The notes: generated by a model not told the origin, from the letters alone. 32,631 bases of DNA from Candidatus Enterenecus stercoripullorum (GCA_018716015.1 DVKM01000099.1:1-32631); one strand, 5' to 3'; counted from the stretch's first letter, positions 1 through 7,072 are shown. Numbers and translations: made by a program.

Positions 1-168
1 GGCAACTGCACCCCCATCGGCGCCTCTGCCAATATTGCCGGCATCGGGATCCTGCGCAAGAGCGGCTACGAGGTCAAAAGCGGCGACTTTTTCCGCATTG
101 GTATCCCCTTCACTCTGGCTGCTGTAATCCCCGCCTATCTCTATATCTGGCTTATATTTGGCGGCTGA
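1..168 (+). CDS. ArsB/NhaD-type anion/cation permease, C-terminal end (partial)
   Basis: Only the last 55 residues are present, because the gene enters from the left edge in frame 1 and stops at TGA 166-168. The segment opens with a GNCTPIGASANI stretch, which matches the conserved Asn/Gly-rich re-entrant motif (G-x-x-x-T-x-I-G-A-S-A-N) near the C-terminus of the ion transporter superfamily (ArsB, NhaD, SLC13-like). It is followed by a short polar helix (LRKSGYEVKSGDFFRIG) and one hydrophobic membrane helix that ends the protein. The fragment supports a secondary transporter in the membrane but does not allow a substrate call (arsenite, Na+/H+ or dicarboxylate). A strong terminator follows 21 bases after the stop, so it ends a transcription unit. 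Confidence 0.75.
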   Translation, partial: GNCTPIGASANIAGIGILRKSGYEVKSGDFFRIGIPFTLAAVIPAYLYIWLIFGG

Positions 169-189
169 GGAAAACGAATCATAGAAATT

Positions 190-231
190 GTGCAGCCGCC
201 GGAGCTAGTTCTGGCGGCTGCACTGGTTTTT
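190..231 (+). terminator. Rho-independent terminator of the permease gene
   Basis: A perfect 11-bp stem, GTGCAGCCGCC (190-200) with GGCGGCTGCAC (213-223), has a 12-base loop and is followed by TGGTTTTT. Confidence 0.9.
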
Positions 232-335
232 GAGGAATTAGCGGTTGCTTTTGGCGGCGCTGGATGGCGGCAGAACGAATGACTGGTTTGAAATATAGGT
301 GGCAGGCATTCTGCAAGCGGGACATTTCAGATAGA

Positions 336-364
336 TTGACAATCGTTCTATTTTGCAGTATGAT
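336..364 (+). promoter_or_regulatory. Near-consensus sigma-A promoter
   Basis: TTGACA (336-341), a 17-base spacer and TATGAT (359-364) differ from the vegetative consensus at one base. The expected transcript start is near 371, about 230 bases before the start codon of the next gene, so the RNA has a long leader. Confidence 0.85.
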
Positions 365-370
365 AAAAAC

Positions 371-600
371 ATAAATTCCCATAATTCCTTGAATGTGCCG
401 CTGTGCGGGGAGAAGTCAGAGAAAAACAGTGGAAAAGGTCGGGGTTCTGAAGGCTGCCCCGGGGAGGCCTGGACATCTTTCCAAAACGGAACATGCGCTG
501 TACTTCTGACTCCGCACACCTCTATAGGCGGAGGAGCGCGCGGCTTGCCGCAAATTTGGCGTGGAAAACGAAGACCAGATTGGAAGGAGATTGGGTCATA
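371..600 (+). ncRNA. Candidate structured leader or small RNA
   Basis: No convincing protein is encoded here, yet the transcript from the promoter at 336-364 folds well by eye. An outer stem pairs GTGCGG (403-408) with CCGCAC (512-517), and after a 5-base bulge AGTCAGA (414-420) with TCTGACT (505-511). The rod continues with ACAG (426-429) and CTGT (498-501), GGAA with TTCC (431-434, 479-482) and a CGGGG/CCCCG hairpin (440-461). Two small hairpins follow at 519-534 and 540-551. A ribosome site GGAAGGAGA (582-590) closes the region. It could be a regulatory 5' leader of the recombinase-domain gene or an independent small RNA such as a 6S-like rod. I do not recognise a known family, and the fold was made by hand. 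Confidence 0.4.
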
Positions 601-1089
601 GTGAGAAAAGGAACGCAGGACGTTCAAACTCAGAAAGGCATGACTCAGCACAGGGAGAAAAAACGAGTGCCCAGATCCATGATCGCCTGTTATGGCTACG
701 AGGTGGGCGAGGACGGCCGGCTGCGGGTGAATCCCGGTCAGGCGGACATCGTATTTTACATTTTTGACAGCTTTATCGCAGGGCAGAGCCTGGGGCAGAT
801 CGCGGCGTCCCTGGCGCAGATGGGGGTGGCATCCCCCTCAGGAAAGGCAAGGTGGAGCCGGGCTACCTTGTCCAATATCCTAAGTAATGAGAAATATGTG
901 GGTGATGTGATGTTGGGACGGTCCCGGGACAGTGGCCAGGGGACCTCCCTGTCTGTCCAGCCGCAGAGACTGCTGCGGGACCATCACACCGGACTGATCT
1001 CCCGCAGCGTGTTTGAGATTGCGCAGAGAGAAAAACTGCGTAGAAGTACGGACCGGAGGGCACAGAAGCGGGAGCGTAAAGATCAGTGA
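601..1089 (+). CDS. Orphan recombinase-domain protein (no catalytic domain)
   Basis: The 162-residue protein carries the segment typical of the 'Recombinase' domain (PF07508) of large serine recombinases. It starts with IACYGYEVGEDGRLRVNPGQA, then a helix with QSLGQIAASLAQMGVASPSG, then WSRATLSNILSNEKYVGDVML. The N-terminal resolvase catalytic domain with its nucleophilic serine is absent, as are the zinc-ribbon and coiled-coil parts of full integrases, so strand exchange by this protein is not expected. It may bind DNA only, or be a relic. The start is set at GTG 601 because GGAAGGAGA lies 10 bases upstream. An in-frame ATG at 493 falls inside the structured leader and has no such site. No attachment site or other mobile-element gene lies near it. 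Confidence 0.65.
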   Translation: MRKGTQDVQTQKGMTQHREKKRVPRSMIACYGYEVGEDGRLRVNPGQADIVFYIFDSFIAGQSLGQIAASLAQMGVASPSGKARWSRATLSNILSNEKYVGDVMLGRSRDSGQGTSLSVQPQRLLRDHHTGLISRSVFEIAQREKLRRSTDRRAQKRERKDQ

Positions 1090-1145
1090 CCGGCCACTTG
1101 TGTGGGATGAATCGCGCCAGGCCCAGCGTTTTTACACGGAAGGAA

Positions 1146-1174
1146 GGGGACAGAGCCCAGGAAGCTCTGTCCCC
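1146..1174. terminator. Terminator-like hairpin after the recombinase-domain gene
   Basis: A perfect 11-bp stem, GGGGACAGAGC (1146-1156) with GCTCTGTCCCC (1164-1174), has a 7-base loop. The T-tract on the plus strand is poor (TTGCTGTTT). It lies between the recombinase-domain gene and the convergent decayed epimerase and could serve both. Confidence 0.6.
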
Positions 1175-1219
1175 TTGCTGTTTGAAAGCGGATCATGGCG
1201 GAGCGGCTCAGGGGCCGTC

Positions 1220-1655
1220 TCAGATATAGCGCAGAATTTTTTCCTGCCCCGGCTCCAGCACGATGCAGTATGGCTTATGGATAAATTCTCCGTCCTCATT
1301 ATCCAGCGCGCCGTACTCATGCTAGGGATCCAGGCAGAGATAGGGCGCGTTGGGATGGTCCATCGTTCAGAAGGCGATCCTGAGGAAGTGGCCGAAGCCC
1401 ATGCGGATGCCGTGCCCGTCCAGGCCGATCAGGCTGACGTGGCGGGAGTGCATCCCCCAAAAGACCAAGGTATCCACCCGGTCAAAGGGCTGGTAGCTGG
1501 GGGGAAGGGCGCCAGTACCCGGCAGGACGTACTCCCTCCGGTCCCGGTTGAGTGCACTCTGTGCCATCCGCGCCGGCAAGAGAGATCAGTTCTCCGCCCT
1601 TCGGTTGGGCGATGGTCGAGATGGGTCCACGGTGAAGCTCCACGTTCATGTACAT
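1220..1655 (-). pseudogene. Decayed aldose 1-epimerase (galactose mutarotase-like)
   Basis: Read on the minus strand, the N-terminal piece runs MYMNVELHRGPISTIAQPKG and GGELISLAGADGTE, the start of LacX-like aldose epimerases. The C-terminal piece continues in another frame with FDRVDTLVFWGMHSRHVSLI and GLDGHGIRMGF, and ends PYCIVLEPGQEKILRYI. The frame changes near 1580 and the middle of the usual domain is missing, so the protein would be roughly half the family length. The C-terminal part also has an in-frame TGA (1367-1369) and TAG (1322-1324). Both fall where the family commonly has Trp, so each looks like a single-base change of TGG. A TATAAT box survives upstream (1702-1707) without a clear -35. 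The gene is dead as a sugar epimerase. Confidence 0.75.
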
Positions 1656-1944
1656 GACTCCATTCTGCCGAACGAAGCGGCATGCTGTATCTTCCCCTAA
1701 AATTATAGCACCGAGGGAAAGGGAAGAGGTTGCGGACAGGACAGCAGAGTGCACTTGATGAAAAATATCAAATCGTGTGGATTCCCTCTGGAGTCGGCTG
1801 CTGTTTTGTGGTATGCTGTGGGGGAGTGAACATACGGGAACTATCTGCCTTCCAGGGCCAGGGGGCCCGACCGGCAGGAAAGGATGGACAGGCGCGCGTA
1901 TTCTGTGTCCTTTAGGAGTGGGGAAACGGAAAGGAAGGGTTTAC

Positions 1945-3294
1945 TTGAACCTGAATCAGGACGCCCGCGTGATGCTGAACGCCATGCGGGAGGGAATCCT
2001 TGTGATTGATACCCAGGGGCGTATCGTCTTTGCCAACCGAGCCTATCGGGAGTTTTTGGCCCAGGAGATGGGGGGAGAGACCGGCCCGGTGGAAGGGAAG
2101 ATCCTCCGGGAGCTGCGGCCCGGGGCCAGGCTGCCGGAGGTGGTGGCCACGGGTCATCCTATCCTTCACGCCCCCCGCATGGAGAAGAAGGACAAGATCT
2201 ATTTCGTCAATATGTACCCCATCAGGCAGGACGATCAGGTGGTGGGCGGCCTGTCTGTGGTCACCTTTCTCAAGGACGCCTACGACTTTCAAAATGAGCT
2301 GGAGCGTTTTGAACAGCGCAGCAAGCAGGTGCTGCGCCGGGTCAACAAGGCCAACTCTGCCCGATACACCTTTGACTCCATTGTGGCGGTGGGAGAGAAC
2401 GTGCGGGCGGTAAAGGCACTGGCCCGGAAAGCAGCGGAGACGGACGCCACGGTGCTGCTGGCCTCGGAGAGCGGAACCGGCAAGGAACTGTACGCCCAGG
2501 CTATCCACAATGCCAGCGCTCGGAAAAATGAGCTATTTGTGGCTATCAACTGCGCCAACTTCAACGCTAACACCCTGGAGTCCGAGCTGTTCGGCTATGT
2601 GGAGGGAGCCTTCACAGGGGCGAAGAAGGGAGGTAAGATCGGCCTGTTTGAGGCGGCCAACGGGGGTACCCTCTTTTTGGACGAGGTGTCCGAGATGGAC
2701 TATTCCCTTCAGGCTAAGCTGCTGCGGGCCATCCAGGAGGGGCGCATCCGTCCGGTGGGCGGCGTGGATGAAATAGAGGTGGATGTACGCCTGATCTCCG
2801 CGTCCAACGCAGACTTGCCGGCTTACATCGACAAGGGAAAGTTCCGCCGGGACCTCTACTACCGCCTGTCCACCTTCCAGATCCATATCCCGCCCCTGCG
2901 GGAGCGGCGGGAGGACATCCCTACCCTTACCGATGTGGTGCTCTCTGAGCTGTCCCAAAAGCTGAAACGGTCCATCTCCATCACCGACGAGGCCCGCCGG
3001 TGCCTGGCCGCCCATGACTGGCCGGGTAATGTGCGGGAGCTGCGCAATGTGCTGGAGTTTTCCGCCTATCTGTCGGACAACGGTACCATTGTACGGGCCT
3101 CCCTACCCGAGCATATCTCCCGCCCTGCCGCCCAGGAGCAGGAGATCCCGCTGGCCCAGCGAGTCAGGAACTTTGAGCGGGAGGAGATCAACAAATTGCT
3201 GGTGAAGAACGGCACAGACCTGGCCGGAAAAAGGAAAACGGCCAGTCAGCTGGGCATCTCTTTAGCCACCTTGTACAATAAACTGACGGATTGA
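1945..3294 (+). CDS. Sigma-54-dependent activator with PAS sensor
   Basis: An enhancer-binding protein of about 449 residues. Residues 10-110 form a PAS-like sensor ([19 protein letters not shown]), so it probably senses a small molecule in the cytoplasm. The AAA+ domain follows, with Walker A SESGTGKE at about 174-181, the sigma-54 contact loop GAFTGA at about 221-226, and Walker B GGTLFLDE at about 240-247. WPGNVREL marks the end of the ATPase. The last 28 residues are a Fis-type helix-turn-helix ([20 protein letters not shown]). The start is chosen at TTG 1945, six bases after AAAGGAAGGG. An in-frame ATG at 1777 would add 56 residues that do not resemble the family. A weak extended -10 (TGGTATGCT, 1809-1817) may be its promoter. 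It sits directly before a -24/-12 promoter and is the obvious regulator of the next three genes. Confidence 0.9.
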   Translation: MNLNQDARVMLNAMREGILVIDTQGRIVFANRAYREFLAQEMGGETGPVEGKILRELRPGARLPEVVATGHPILHAPRMEKKDKIYFVNMYPIRQDDQVVGGLSVVTFLKDAYDFQNELERFEQRSKQVLRRVNKANSARYTFDSIVAVGENVRAVKALARKAAETDATVLLASESGTGKELYAQAIHNASARKNELFVAINCANFNANTLESELFGYVEGAFTGAKKGGKIGLFEAANGGTLFLDEVSEMDYSLQAKLLRAIQEGRIRPVGGVDEIEVDVRLISASNADLPAYIDKGKFRRDLYYRLSTFQIHIPPLRERREDIPTLTDVVLSELSQKLKRSISITDEARRCLAAHDWPGNVRELRNVLEFSAYLSDNGTIVRASLPEHISRPAAQEQEIPLAQRVRNFEREEINKLLVKNGTDLAGKRKTASQLGISLATLYNKLTD

Positions 3295-3296
3295 TT

Positions 3297-3334
3297 GTTC
3301 TAAAATGTTGGAACCAACTTCTAAAATATTGGAA
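3297..3334. promoter_or_regulatory. Two tandem activator-binding sites (predicted)
   Basis: GTTCTAAAATGTTGGAAC (3297-3314) and TTCTAAAATATTGGAA (3319-3334) are related imperfect palindromes. Their TTCT half-sites are 21 bases apart, about two helical turns, so a protein would bind both on one face. They lie about 170-200 bases upstream of the -24 element, beginning just after the activator stop codon. Confidence 0.7.
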
Positions 3335-3389
3335 TCCAGTGAAGCGGCTGACAACATTCACAATTTGGATATTTTTTTAACGATGGGAA

Positions 3390-3419
3390 GGCATGATTCT
3401 AAAATATTAGAATCATGCC
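3390..3419. promoter_or_regulatory. Perfect palindromic activator site, possible terminator
   Basis: The core GATTCTAAAATATTAGAATC (3395-3414) matches the two sites upstream. The symmetry extends to a perfect 13-bp inverted repeat (GGCATGATTCTAA with its complement) around the 4-base spacer AATA. It ends about 80 bases before the -24 element, a usual distance for enhancer sites. Because CTTTTCGTTGCTTTTT follows, the RNA form could also act as a terminator for the activator gene. Confidence 0.7.
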
Positions 3420-3500
3420 GCTTTTCGTTGCTTTTTGAGAGACTGCCCCAAACCCTGAAATCCCAAGGGATGGGGGCGGATCAGGCTTCTGAGCGCATTT

Positions 3501-3516
3501 TGGCATATGGTTTGCA
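3501..3516 (+). promoter_or_regulatory. Sigma-54 (-24/-12) promoter
   Basis: TGGCATATGGTTTGCA has GG at 3502-3503 and GC at 3514-3515 with the required 10 bases between them, and fits TGGCAY-N5-TTGCW. The predicted transcript start is near 3527, about 60 bases before the transporter start codon. Confidence 0.88.
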
Positions 3517-3538
3517 TTTCTATCTGGACGTAGCTACA

Positions 3539-3555
3539 CAGCGTGGATCACGCTG
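3539..3555 (+). repeat. Small inverted repeat in the operon 5' leader
   Basis: CAGCGTG (3539-3545) and CACGCTG (3549-3555) flank GAT. The repeat lies between the sigma-54 start and the ribosome site GAGGAGG. It may be a 5' stabilising hairpin or a second operator. Confidence 0.4.
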
Positions 3556-3588
3556 GACCGACCCAAAAAAGAAAGAGGAGGTTTTTTC

Positions 3589-4944
3589 ATGTTAGCAGCC
3601 CTTGGTTTTATCACGGTCATAGCCATGCTCATCCTGATTATGACCAAGAAGGCGTCGCCTGCGGTGGCCCTGATCATCGTCCCCCTGATCACCGGCATCA
3701 TCGCCTGCGCCTTTATCACAAACCCGGAGACGGGCGCAGTTGACTTTTTGGCCAACGTCCAGAGCCTGGGGAGCATGATCGCTGGAGATGATGGACTTTT
3801 GTCCGTAGCTGCCACCGGCGTCATGTTTATCTTCTCCATCCTGTTCTTTGGCATCCTCACCGACGCAGGAACCTTCCGGCCCATCATCGGCGGGATCACC
3901 AAGCTGGTAGGCACCAACCCTGTTCTCATCGCCGTCGGCACCGCCATCCTGGCCATGATCGTCCATCTGGACGGCTCCGGCGCGGTGACCTTCCTGATCT
4001 GCGTTCCACCCCTGGTGCCCCTGTATGACGCGGTGGGTATGAAGCGCACTACTCTGGCCACCATTGTGGCCATGTCCGCCGGTACCATGAACATTCTGCC
4101 CTGGGGCGGCCCCACCCTGCGCGCCGCTACCGCTCTGGGCTTCGGCAATGATCCGGTGGCCTTCTTCCTGCCCGTCCTCCCCGCTGTGCTGGTAGGCCTT
4201 GTCCTGGATCTCGTCATTGCCGCCCTGCTTGGCACCCGTGAGAAGGCCCGCATTGGCAGCGTAAAGCTCACCAGTGCTGAGTTCAAGATGGCGGAGCTCA
4301 CCGAGGAGGAGAAGGCCCTGGCCCGTCCCCATCTGTTCTGGGTAAACATCATCCTGATCATCGCCGCCATTGTCACCCTGCTGTTCTCCGGCTTTGCTCC
4401 CGCGGTGGTATTTATGATCTTCTATGTACTGGCCACCGTCATCAACTATCCCAAGGTGGCTGATACCAAGGCCCGGGTGGATGCAAATGCCAAGAGCGCC
4501 ATTATGATGTGCTCCGTGTTGTTTGCCGCCGGCGCTTTCTGCGGTATTATGACCGGCACCGGCATGATCACCGAGATGGCCAACACCCTGGTTGCCATTA
4601 TTCCAGACTCCCTGGGCGAGTTCTTCCCCGCTATCGTAGGCGTCATCGGTATGCCCGCCTCCCTGCTCTTTGACCCCGACTCCTTCTACTATGGCGTACT
4701 GCCTGTGTTGGCTGAGACCGCCGAGGGCTTCGGCGTGGCCGGCGTCAATGTGGGCCGGGCTGCCATCCTGGGCCAGATGACCGTGGGCTTCCCCGTCTCC
4801 CCCCTGACCCCCTCCACCTTCCTGCTGGTGGGCCTGGCCGGCGTGGACCTGGGTGAGCATCAGAAGAAGACCATTCCCATCCTGTGGGTGGTTTCCCTGG
4901 TCATGGTGGTGGTAGCCATTCTCACCGGCGGCGTTGTCATCTGA
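3589..4944 (+). CDS. CitMHS-family carboxylate:cation/H+ symporter
   Basis: A 451-residue, very hydrophobic membrane protein. It matches the citrate-metal:H+ symporter family (TC 2.A.11) across its length. Landmarks are the N-terminal ALGFITVIAMLILIMTKKASP, the central HLDGSGAVTFLICVPPLVPL and MSAGTMNILPWGGPTLRAA, which parallels the family's MNLLPWGGPTARAA motif, and a C-terminal half with FDPDSFYYGVLP and FPVSPLTPSTFLLVGLAGVDLG. The family usually imports citrate as a Mg2+ or Ca2+ complex, but the substrate here is not decided by sequence. The start ATG follows GAGGAGG at good spacing. It is the first gene of a sigma-54-driven operon with two AtuA-type genes, so the transported acid is probably what they process. 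Confidence 0.9.
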   Translation: MLAALGFITVIAMLILIMTKKASPAVALIIVPLITGIIACAFITNPETGAVDFLANVQSLGSMIAGDDGLLSVAATGVMFIFSILFFGILTDAGTFRPIIGGITKLVGTNPVLIAVGTAILAMIVHLDGSGAVTFLICVPPLVPLYDAVGMKRTTLATIVAMSAGTMNILPWGGPTLRAATALGFGNDPVAFFLPVLPAVLVGLVLDLVIAALLGTREKARIGSVKLTSAEFKMAELTEEEKALARPHLFWVNIILIIAAIVTLLFSGFAPAVVFMIFYVLATVINYPKVADTKARVDANAKSAIMMCSVLFAAGAFCGIMTGTGMITEMANTLVAIIPDSLGEFFPAIVGVIGMPASLLFDPDSFYYGVLPVLAETAEGFGVAGVNVGRAAILGQMTVGFPVSPLTPSTFLLVGLAGVDLGEHQKKTIPILWVVSLVMVVVAILTGGVVI

Positions 4945-4985
4945 TCTATCCCTCAGTGTGAAACTATCAGAAAGGAAGCTGTACT

Positions 4986-6329
4986 ATGAAAACCATCCGC
5001 ATCGGCAGCGGCGCGGGCTATGCCGGCGACCGCTTGGAGCCCTCCCTGGAGCTCATCGAGAAGGGCAATTTGGACTACATCAGCTATGAGTGCCTGGCCG
5101 AGCGCACCATCGCCATCGGCCAGCAGGCCAAGCTGAAGGACCCCACTAAGGGCTACAACGGCCTGATGGAGTACCGCATGGAGAAGGCCCTGCCCCTGTG
5201 CTGGAAGCACAAGGTAAAGCTCATCACCAATATGGGCTCGGCCAACCCCCAGGCCGCCGCCCAAAAGTGCGTGGAGATCGCCCGCAAGCATGGTCTGACC
5301 GGCATGAAGATCGCCTGCGTCACCGGGGACGACCTGCTGCCCGTCATTGACAAGTACATGGACACTGAGGTGTGGGAGACCCACGAGCCCCTGTCCAAGC
5401 TGTCTGGCGAGATTGTCTCCGCCAACGCCTACATGGGGGTGGAGGGCATTCTGAAGGCCCTGGATCAGGGGGCCGACGTGGTTATCACCGGCCGCGTGGC
5501 CGACCCTGCCATCTTCATGGCCCCCGCCATCCATGAGTTCGGCTGGTCCCTGGAGGACTGGGATAAGCTGGGCAAGGGTACCATGATGGGCCACCTGCTG
5601 GAGTGCGGTGGCCAGGTCACCGGCGGCTACTTTGCCGAGCCCGGCAAGAAGGACGTGCCCGGCGTGGGCCACCTGGGCTTCCCCATCGTGGAGATCGCCG
5701 AGGACGGCTCCTTCTTCGTCACTAAGGTGCCGGAGGCCGGCGGCATGGTCACCAAGGAGACCTGCTCGGAGCAGATCGTCTATGAGATCCACGACCCGGA
5801 GAACTACCTGACCCCCGACGTGGTTGCCAACTTCAAGAACGTCAAGTTCACCGAGGTGGAAAAGGACAAGGTGAAGGTGGAGGGTGCCACCGGCAAGCCC
5901 AAGACGTCCACCTTCAAGTGCTCCATCGGCTACCGGGACTGCTACATCGGCGACGGCGAGATCAGCTACGGCGGGCCCGGCTGCCTGGAGCGGGCCAAAC
6001 TGGCCCTGGACATCCTGAAGGAGCGGCTGGAACTGGTGGCTCCGGGGCAGTTTGATGAGATGAAGTACGACCTGATCGGCTGCAACAGCCTGTACTGGAA
6101 CCCCGACTATCAGTATAACCAGCCCAGCGAGGTTCGGGTGCGGGTGGCCGGCCGGGCTAAGACCAAGGCCATTGCCGACCTGGTGCCCAACGAGGTGGAG
6201 GCCCTGTACACCAACGGCCCCGCCGGCGGCTGCGGCGCAGTGAAGCGCACCCGGGAGATCGTCTCTGTGGCCTCCATCCTGGTGGACCGCAACGACGTGA
6301 AGCCGGAAGTGGAAATTTTTGAAGTTTGA
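4986..6329 (+). CDS. AtuA-family (DUF1446) protein
   Basis: The 447-residue protein fits the acyclic terpene utilisation AtuA family (PF07287, formerly DUF1446). Family landmarks are GSGAGYAGDRLEPSLELIEK at the N-terminus, LITNMGSANPQAAA, GADVVITGRVADPAIFMAP and GHLLECGGQVTGGYFAEP. No signal peptide or membrane helix is present, so it is cytoplasmic. AtuA belongs to the citronellol/geraniol degradation cluster of Pseudomonas, but its chemistry is not established, and a terpene role should not be assumed in a fermentative bacterium. The start ATG follows AGAAAGGAAG. It lies 41 bases after the transporter gene and 18 bases before the small partner gene, so the three are co-transcribed. In some organisms this domain and the small partner are fused, which suggests that here they form a two-subunit enzyme. 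Confidence 0.88.
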   Translation: MKTIRIGSGAGYAGDRLEPSLELIEKGNLDYISYECLAERTIAIGQQAKLKDPTKGYNGLMEYRMEKALPLCWKHKVKLITNMGSANPQAAAQKCVEIARKHGLTGMKIACVTGDDLLPVIDKYMDTEVWETHEPLSKLSGEIVSANAYMGVEGILKALDQGADVVITGRVADPAIFMAPAIHEFGWSLEDWDKLGKGTMMGHLLECGGQVTGGYFAEPGKKDVPGVGHLGFPIVEIAEDGSFFVTKVPEAGGMVTKETCSEQIVYEIHDPENYLTPDVVANFKNVKFTEVEKDKVKVEGATGKPKTSTFKCSIGYRDCYIGDGEISYGGPGCLERAKLALDILKERLELVAPGQFDEMKYDLIGCNSLYWNPDYQYNQPSEVRVRVAGRAKTKAIADLVPNEVEALYTNGPAGGCGAVKRTREIVSVASILVDRNDVKPEVEIFEV

Positions 6330-6347
6330 TAAGGAGGTAGGAAAGTC

Positions 6348-6647
6348 ATGAAGCTCTGGGAAATCGCCCACTCCCGCACTGGGGACAAGGGCAATATCTC
6401 CAATATCTCTCTGATCGCCTATGATCCCAAGGACTTTGACCTGCTTCGGGAGAAGGTGACCGCAGAAAAGGTGAAGGCCCATTTCGCGGGCATGGTGAAG
6501 GGGGATGTGGTGCGCTATGAGCTGCCCAACATCCAGGCGCTCAACTTCGTCATGTACGACGCGCTGGGCGGCGGCGTCACCCGCTCCCTCTCTGTGGATA
6601 TGCACGGCAAGGGCCTGAGCTCTTACCTGCTGGATATGGAGATTTGA
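6348..6647 (+). CDS. Small AtuA-associated ferredoxin-fold-like subunit
   Basis: A 99-residue protein starting MKLWEIAHSRTGDKGNISN, with SLIAYDPKDFDLLREKVT and ending NFVMYDALGGGVTRSLSVDM. This is the short domain found C-terminal to, or next to, AtuA proteins (AtuA-like ferredoxin-fold domain). There are no cysteine clusters, so it is not an iron-sulfur ferredoxin despite the fold name. A strong AAGGAGG precedes the ATG. It is the last gene of the operon, with a terminator 45 bases downstream. Its tight linkage and known fusions argue for a complex with the preceding protein; the reaction is unknown. Confidence 0.85.
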   Translation: MKLWEIAHSRTGDKGNISNISLIAYDPKDFDLLREKVTAEKVKAHFAGMVKGDVVRYELPNIQALNFVMYDALGGGVTRSLSVDMHGKGLSSYLLDMEI

Positions 6648-6691
6648 ACCGGTTGCGTTATATGTAACGAGGAAACGGCGCTCCATCAGAA

Positions 6692-6731
6692 AGCCCGGCG
6701 GACTCCCGTAAAAGGGGTGCGCCGGGTTTTC
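6692..6731 (+). terminator. Terminator of the CitMHS-AtuA operon
   Basis: CCCGGCG (6694-6700) pairs with CGCCGGG (6720-6726). Further partial pairing lies inside the loop, and GTTTTC follows. Confidence 0.8.
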
Positions 6732-6738
6732 TGAATGC

Positions 6739-6787
6739 AAAAAAGACGAGTGTTCTTACAGCGTTTCAAATGCTATAAGAACACTCG
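6739..6787 (-). terminator. Terminator of tRNA-Leu
   Basis: On the minus strand a 16-bp stem with one mismatch (6772-6787 with 6747-6762) starts four bases after the tRNA CCA end. A run of six T residues (6739-6744) follows two bases after the stem. Confidence 0.9.
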
Positions 6788-6790
6788 CCA

Positions 6791-6875
6791 TGGTACGGGT
6801 AGTGGGACTCGAACCCACAAGCCTTACGGCACTGGAACCTAAATCCAGCATGTTTACCAATTTCATCATACCCGC
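6791..6875 (-). tRNA. tRNA-Leu (anticodon UAG)
   Basis: An 85-base minus-strand tRNA. The acceptor stem GCGGGTA pairs with TACCCGT and is followed by A-CCA, with CCA encoded. The anticodon stem CTGGA/TCCAG holds the loop TTTAGGT, giving anticodon TAG. The T arm GTGGGTTCGAGTCCCAC is canonical, and a short variable arm marks a class II tRNA. It decodes CUA and probably other CUN codons. Confidence 0.96.
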
Positions 6876-6882
6876 ATATGCA

Positions 6883-6931
6883 GGAGGGTAAAAGGAAACC
6901 CTCCATTTTTACTCGGGGAGGGAGCCCGAGG
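6883..6931. other. Two hairpins in the tRNA-Leu leader
   Basis: Between the predicted tRNA promoter and the tRNA lie GGAGGGT/ACCCTCC (6883-6904), which is followed by ATTTTTA on the plus strand, and CTCGGG/CCCGAG (6913-6931). The first could end stray plus-strand transcription; on the minus strand both would be part of the tRNA precursor leader. Confidence 0.4.
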
Positions 6932-7001
6932 CGGTGGCATATCACCTGATCCGCACGGATAAAACAAAGCGCCGCTTTCTCGTGGTAATCCTACTGCGGA
7001 A

Positions 7002-7030
7002 ATTATAACACATGGCAGGGGAAAGGGCAA
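7002..7030 (-). promoter_or_regulatory. Promoter for tRNA-Leu
   Basis: On the minus strand TTGCCC (7025-7030), a 17-base spacer and TATAAT (7002-7007). The transcript would start near 6994 and carry a leader of about 118 bases. Confidence 0.7.
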
Positions 7031-7072
7031 GCAAAACTTCACTGGAAACTGCGGGGGAAACCCAGCGGAGAG

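Noticed and set aside
1322-1369. UGA/UAG read-through or recoding in the epimerase
   Set aside because: The gene also has a frame change and missing middle, and other genes here use normal stop codons, so decay explains it better.
3305-3595. Small plus-strand ORF across the sigma-54 promoter region
   Set aside because: It runs through the palindromes and the -24/-12 element, has no ribosome site and resembles no family.
4953-6740. Long minus-strand open frame opposite the AtuA genes
   Set aside because: It is a shadow of GC-rich codon bias. It is His/Gly/Val-rich with no domain and no ribosome site. The same holds for the long opposite frames at 3592-4860 and 12349-14451.
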